A DNA stretch of 10,234 nucleotides, from assembly GCA_023422975.1 (NCBI GenBank), contig JAFAGF010000137.1, positions 1 through 10,234 on the forward strand, given 5' to 3'. The notes under the pieces are model-generated. The model had not been told where the DNA came from. It saw nothing but the letters and a program-made list of their open reading frames with translations, and made no database searches. The translations under genes were made by a program, and so were the position numbers. This document shows positions 7,087 through 10,234 of this stretch, one piece after another (position 1 is the stretch's first letter; the number at the start of each line of letters is the position of its first letter). This DNA comes from Pseudomonadota bacterium (GTDB taxonomy: Bacteria; Pseudomonadota; Gammaproteobacteria; Burkholderiales; Burkholderiaceae_C).

Positions 7087-8574
7087 TTAGTGCGCATCCG
7101 CCTGGCGAGCGGCATTGATAACGGCTTGGGTATCGCCACGTGCGCCATTGAAAAACACGTTCAGCAGCACTGCAGCAATCGAGGCCAAGAGGATACCGGA
7201 TTCAATCAGTGGATGAATTGCATGGGGCATCCACTGGCGGAAGTTGGGGGCAACCAATGGGATCATGCCTACGCCGATAGAGACGGCCACGATCATCGCG
7301 TTGTTGCGGTTGTCCTTGAAGTCCACGGTCGAGAGGATGCGAATGCCGGTGGCTGCCACCATGCCAAACATCACCAAGCCCGCACCACCCAGCACCACGG
7401 TGGGCAGCGACTCAATCAGCATGGCCATCTTGGGTAGAACGCCCAGCACGATCAAAATCACGCCACCAGCCACACAGACCCAGCGGCTCTTCACGCCTGT
7501 GACAGCGACCAACCCCACGTTTTGCGAGAAACTGGTGTAGGGGAATGTATTGAAGATGCCGCCAATCAAGGTACCCAGACCATCGGTGCGCAGGCCGCGG
7601 GTCAGCTCGTTTTGGTTGATGGGTTTGCCTGTCATGTCGGACAAGGCCAGGAACATGCCGGTGGACTCAATCATCACCACCACCATGACCAAGGTCATGG
7701 TCAGGATGAGGATAGGGTCAAACACGGGCATGGCAATTTCAAACGGCAGCACCACATTGAACCATTGGGCCTCAGCCACTTTGTGAAAGTCCATCAATCC
7801 CATGGCGGTCGTGATGACGCCGCCCACCACAATCCCCAGCAAGACCGAGATATTGGCCAAAAAGCCTTTGCCAAAGCGTGCCACGAGCAAGATGGTGAGC
7901 AGCACAATCGCCGAGATACCCACGCCCGTCAGGTCCGCATATTTGGGGTTGGGAATGGTTGGCACCACGGCAAAGCCTTTGGGTACTGGCGCCAAAGAGG
8001 TGCCGGGTGCGCCAGCCATGGCTTGTGCTTCTGACAGCCACTTCAGGTGCTCCGGGTTGGGCATGGAAGGGGCTGTCGGTCCGACGGGGTTGCCAAAAAT
8101 CCAGTTGATGCCCACACGCATCAAGCTGATACCAATCACTGTGATGATGGTGCCAGTGACCACCGGAGGGAAAAAGCGCAGCAAGCGGCTGATGACGGGC
8201 GCCAAGAGCATGGAGATCACCCCTGCGCCAATGACGGAGCCAAAAATCAAGCCGGCGCCCGCGTGTCCGCCCGTACTTTGTGCCATCGACACCATGGGGC
8301 CAACCGCCGCAAAGGTCACCCCCATCATGACCGGTAGCTTGATACCAAACCACTGCGTGCAGCCCATGGCCTGAATCAGGGTGACCAGCCCGCAGACAAA
8401 CAAGTCTGCAGAGATCAGCATGGCCACTTGTTCGGCGGGCAGGTTGAGCGCACGGCCCACAATCAGTGGAACAGCCACGGCACCGGCGTACATCACCAGC
8501 ACGTGTTGCAGGCCTAGGGCGGTGACGCGCCCTAACGGTAGTTTTTCATCAACAGGATGCACATTGGTTTGCAT
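7087..8574 (-). CDS. NCS2-family nucleobase:cation symporter, xanthine/urate type
   Basis: A 495-residue inner-membrane permease with about 14 hydrophobic segments, expected to import a purine base with protons. NCS2/NAT hallmarks are all present: the Q-H pair of TM1 at 23-24, GVTFAAVGPM at 85-94 (TM3 substrate region), the TM8 glutamate E303 in ESTG, and the NAT signature Q-N-x-G-x4-T-G at 351-360 inside the stretch TSFSQNVGLVAVTGVKSR. Gln-Asn at 351-352 points to the xanthine/uric acid branch rather than the uracil branch. The loop between TM5 and TM6 (about 161-215) is long and rich in Pro and Gly. AAGGAAG six bases before ATG at 8574 fixes the start. It stands alone, with no purine-degrading enzyme confirmed next to it. 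PbuX-, UacT- or XanQ-like specificity cannot be separated by eye, so no gene symbol is given. Confidence 0.93.
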   Translation of the reverse strand: MQTNVHPVDEKLPLGRVTALGLQHVLVMYAGAVAVPLIVGRALNLPAEQVAMLISADLFVCGLVTLIQAMGCTQWFGIKLPVMMGVTFAAVGPMVSMAQSTGGHAGAGLIFGSVIGAGVISMLLAPVISRLLRFFPPVVTGTIITVIGISLMRVGINWIFGNPVGPTAPSMPNPEHLKWLSEAQAMAGAPGTSLAPVPKGFAVVPTIPNPKYADLTGVGISAIVLLTILLVARFGKGFLANISVLLGIVVGGVITTAMGLMDFHKVAEAQWFNVVLPFEIAMPVFDPILILTMTLVMVVVMIESTGMFLALSDMTGKPINQNELTRGLRTDGLGTLIGGIFNTFPYTSFSQNVGLVAVTGVKSRWVCVAGGVILIVLGVLPKMAMLIESLPTVVLGGAGLVMFGMVAATGIRILSTVDFKDNRNNAMIVAVSIGVGMIPLVAPNFRQWMPHAIHPLIESGILLASIAAVLLNVFFNGARGDTQAVINAARQADAH

Positions 8575-8580
8575 GGGGGT

Positions 8581-8587
8581 CTTCCTT
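8581..8587 (-). promoter_or_regulatory. Ribosome binding site of the NCS2 permease
   Basis: AAGGAAG on the minus strand, six bases before the ATG at 8574. A small hairpin (arms TCTGT/ACAGA, 8599-8603 and 8608-8612) lies 12 bases further upstream in the leader. Confidence 0.75.
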
Positions 8588-8641
8588 GGAATCCTTTATC
8601 TGTTTTGACAGAACGCAATGCACATCTTGCGCACAACGATC

Positions 8642-8660
8642 CATACAAAAAGTGTATACA
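8642..8660 (-). promoter_or_regulatory. Possible operator/promoter of the permease gene (TGTATACA palindrome)
   Basis: The perfect palindrome TGTATACA (8653-8660) is followed, reading toward the gene, by a second TTTGTAT-like half at 8644-8650, so TTTGTAT occurs twice about 12 bases apart on the minus strand. It lies about 70-85 bases upstream of the permease ATG. TGTATACA-type sites resemble operators of GntR/FCD regulators, which often control catabolic and purine genes. The AT-rich words also resemble -10 boxes, so this may be the promoter itself. Confidence 0.4.
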
Positions 8661-8920
8661 AAGTAAGGTCTAAAGCCCTCCAAGAGAAACCCCAGATATG
8701 GCCTTATTTCATAGGGGTTTGCCCCTTAAAAATGCCAACTTTTTACAGAGTGCGATTTTCTTTTTTGTGAAGCAAAAAAGCTTTTTGCACTATGAAATTT
8801 GAGCGGTACCTGAGATGCACCCAGTCTCCGCAGCATGGCCTTGGGTGACTGCGCACTGTCATACACAGCGCGTGGTGGTACTTGGAGGCGGGTGCCGTAC
8901 CAATGCATTTTTCATGCCAT
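8661..8920. other. Gene-free stretch upstream of the permease with several hairpins
   Basis: No convincing gene lies between the permease leader and the M20 terminator. The stretch is A/T-rich from about 8690 to 8800 and G/C-richer from 8810 to 8905. Visible structures are AGGGG/CCCCT near 8712-8725, GCAAAAA/TTTTTGC (8772-8778 and 8782-8788), and a bulged hairpin with arms TGGTAC/GTACCA (8876-8881 and 8897-8902) containing an inner GGC/GCC pair. A 60-codon minus frame (8726-8908) and a 35-codon plus frame (8815-8922) are open, but neither has a recognisable product or a good ribosome binding site. Confidence 0.4.
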
Positions 8921-8954
8921 AAAAAAAGCCCCCAGCGCGTTAGCGATGGGGGCT
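8921..8954 (-). terminator. Terminator after the M20 hydrolase gene
   Basis: Perfect 8-base arms AGCCCCCA/TGGGGGCT (8927-8934 and 8947-8954), with an inner CGC/GCG pair, are followed on the minus strand by a run of seven T residues (8921-8927). It lies 32 bases past the M20 stop codon and isolates that gene from the permease downstream. Confidence 0.9.
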
Positions 8955-8986
8955 GCAGTTGAAACTGAAACAGCGCTGACTGTAGC

Positions 8987-10234
8987 TTAAGCCAGCAAAT
9001 CCGCCAAACTACGTGCTACCACTTTGGTGGCGCGGCGCAGGTCTTCCAGCACGAGGCGCTCGTCTGCACGCTTGGCATGGCTTTCCAGCACGCTGCGGGG
9101 GCCAGCACCGTAGATCACGCCGGGAATGCCACGCTCCACATACAGGCGCACATCGGTGTACAGCGGCGTGCCCACGGCAGCGGGCTTTTCGCCAAACACG
9201 GCAGCGCCATGGGTCTGGATGGCGTCCACCAAAGGCTTGTTGCCTGCCAGCGGTGTCATCGCGTTGGCCAGCAGCAGGCGCTTGATGTCTACGCGCACAG
9301 CGTCGTCACCCTGATAGCCGCGCTGGGTGTTGAAGCCTTCCACCGCCTGGGCAATTACGGCGCGGATGCTGGCTTCCACTTCCACGGGGTTTTCCTCGGG
9401 GATCATGCGGCGGTCCAGCTTGAGCACCACCTTGCCGGGGATCACATTGGTATTGGTGCCGCCTTCAATGCGGCCAATGTTCAGGTACGGGTGCTTGATG
9501 CCGGGCACCTTGGACGTGACTTGCTGGTACTTGGTGTTCTCGGCGTACAACGCGTTCATGATGGCCACGGTGCCTTGCAGCGCATCCACACCGGTGTGGG
9601 GCACCGCCGCGTGGGCCATCTTGCCGTGCACGGTCACTTCCATCTGCAAGCAGCCGTTGTGCGCGGTCACCACTTCGTAGCTGAAGCCGGCTGCCACCAT
9701 CAGGTCGGGCTTGGTCAGGCCTTGTTCCAGCAGCCAGCCGGGGCCCAGCAGGCCGCCAAATTCTTCGTCGTACGTAAAGTGCAGCTCCACATTGCCTTGC
9801 GTGGGCTTGGCCACGGCTTCCAGCGCGCGCACGGCGAAGGTGAAGGTGGAAAAGTCACTCTTGCTCACGGCCGTGGCGCGGCCAAACATCTGGCCGTCTT
9901 CAATCTGGGCACCGTAGGGGTCTTTGCTCCAGCCTTCGCCGGGCGGCACCACGTCACCGTGGGCGTTCAGCGCAATCGTCTTGCCACCGTCGCCATAAGG
10001 GCGGCGCACGATCAGGTTGGTGATGGACTCCATACCGTAGTCCTTGACCTGCTGTGTGGGCACCGCATGCTTTTCAGCCTCAAAGCCAAATTCGGCAATC
10101 AGATCGGCCGTGCGCTCGGCGTGCGGGGCGTTGTTGCCGGGGGGCGTATCGGTGGGCACTTGCACCAGTGCCTGCAGAAATTGCACCTGCTCGTCAAAGT
10201 GCTGGTCAACCCACGCATCCAATGCGGCGTAAGT
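8987..10234 (-). CDS. M20-family metallohydrolase (ArgE/DapE/carboxypeptidase-like), 5' end probably outside the window
   Basis: At least 411 residues counted from TTG at 10222; the frame stays open to the window edge (four more codons), so the true start is probably beyond it. The two-domain M20 peptidase/deacylase layout is clear: metal motif H88-x-D90 in NAHGDVVPPG, the acidic catalytic pair E153-E154 in TYDEEFGG, the dimerisation domain from about 188 to 300 with GKMAHAAVP (H204), and the C-terminal histidine H382 in ESHAKRADE. Such enzymes hydrolyse amide bonds in N-acyl amino acids, peptides or related amides using two zinc or cobalt ions. The usual bridging aspartate in G-R-G-x-x-D-x-K-G is not in place: this protein reads GRATAVSKSD at 114-123, with Val119 where Asp is expected. 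No signal peptide is seen in the visible part. The substrate is unknown; the purine permease downstream suggests, but does not show, a nitrogen-scavenging role. Confidence 0.92.
   Translation of the reverse strand, partial: TYAALDAWVDQHFDEQVQFLQALVQVPTDTPPGNNAPHAERTADLIAEFGFEAEKHAVPTQQVKDYGMESITNLIVRRPYGDGGKTIALNAHGDVVPPGEGWSKDPYGAQIEDGQMFGRATAVSKSDFSTFTFAVRALEAVAKPTQGNVELHFTYDEEFGGLLGPGWLLEQGLTKPDLMVAAGFSYEVVTAHNGCLQMEVTVHGKMAHAAVPHTGVDALQGTVAIMNALYAENTKYQQVTSKVPGIKHPYLNIGRIEGGTNTNVIPGKVVLKLDRRMIPEENPVEVEASIRAVIAQAVEGFNTQRGYQGDDAVRVDIKRLLLANAMTPLAGNKPLVDAIQTHGAAVFGEKPAAVGTPLYTDVRLYVERGIPGVIYGAGPRSVLESHAKRADERLVLEDLRRATKVVARSLADLLA

Noticed and set aside
8726..8908. A 60-codon minus-strand frame (MHWYGTRLQ...) in the long gap before the permease.
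   Set aside because: No recognisable family, no ribosome binding site, and the C-terminal half is low-complexity Lys/Ser from A/T-rich DNA. A gene remnant is possible but cannot be supported.
8815..8922. A 35-codon plus-strand frame in the same gap.
   Set aside because: Very short, with no ribosome binding site or family resemblance; it ends in the A run of the M20 terminator.

Overview
The window reads as ordinary chromosome from a betaproteobacterium, most likely a member of the Burkholderiales close to the Comamonadaceae. The grounds are high G+C with strongly G/C-ending codons, a Bug-type tripartite tricarboxylate receptor (a family greatly expanded in this order), mostly single-gene transcription units, and short intergenic elements with GCGCAAGC-type cores of a kind I associate with Comamonadaceae. 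The placement is inference from style, not from a database match.

Layout, left to right: an ankyrin-repeat protein on the + strand (1-498, possibly cut by the window edge) with its own terminator; a periplasmic Bug-type solute receptor on the minus strand (731-1705); a small EutQ-like cupin (2009-2374, minus); an NMT1/THI5-like ABC-type periplasmic receptor (2598-3626, minus), divergent from a flavin-reductase-like FMN protein (3767-4420, plus); an MaeB-type malic enzyme with a C-terminal phosphotransacetylase-like domain (4596-6893, minus); an NCS2 xanthine/urate-type permease (7087-8574, minus); a 412-base non-coding stretch; and an M20-family metallohydrolase (8987 to the right edge, minus, 5' end probably outside the window).

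Nearly every gene is a single unit. Convincing hairpin terminators lie after the ankyrin, Bug, NMT1, flavin-reductase/malic-enzyme (one shared bidirectional hairpin) and M20 genes, and a weaker one follows the permease. No operon links these genes. The theme is nutrient uptake (two orphan receptors and a purine permease) plus central carbon metabolism (malate to pyruvate). Neither receptor has its membrane partners in the window.

I found no mobile element, CRISPR array, tRNA, rRNA or defence system, and nothing that clearly amounts to a new multi-gene system. The points that merit a second look are the non-canonical metal-site motif of the M20 enzyme, several perfect inverted repeats in front of genes (Bug, malic enzyme, NMT1/flavin reductase), the unusually long non-coding stretch before the permease, and a dispersed intergenic repeat with related copies in at least three gaps.
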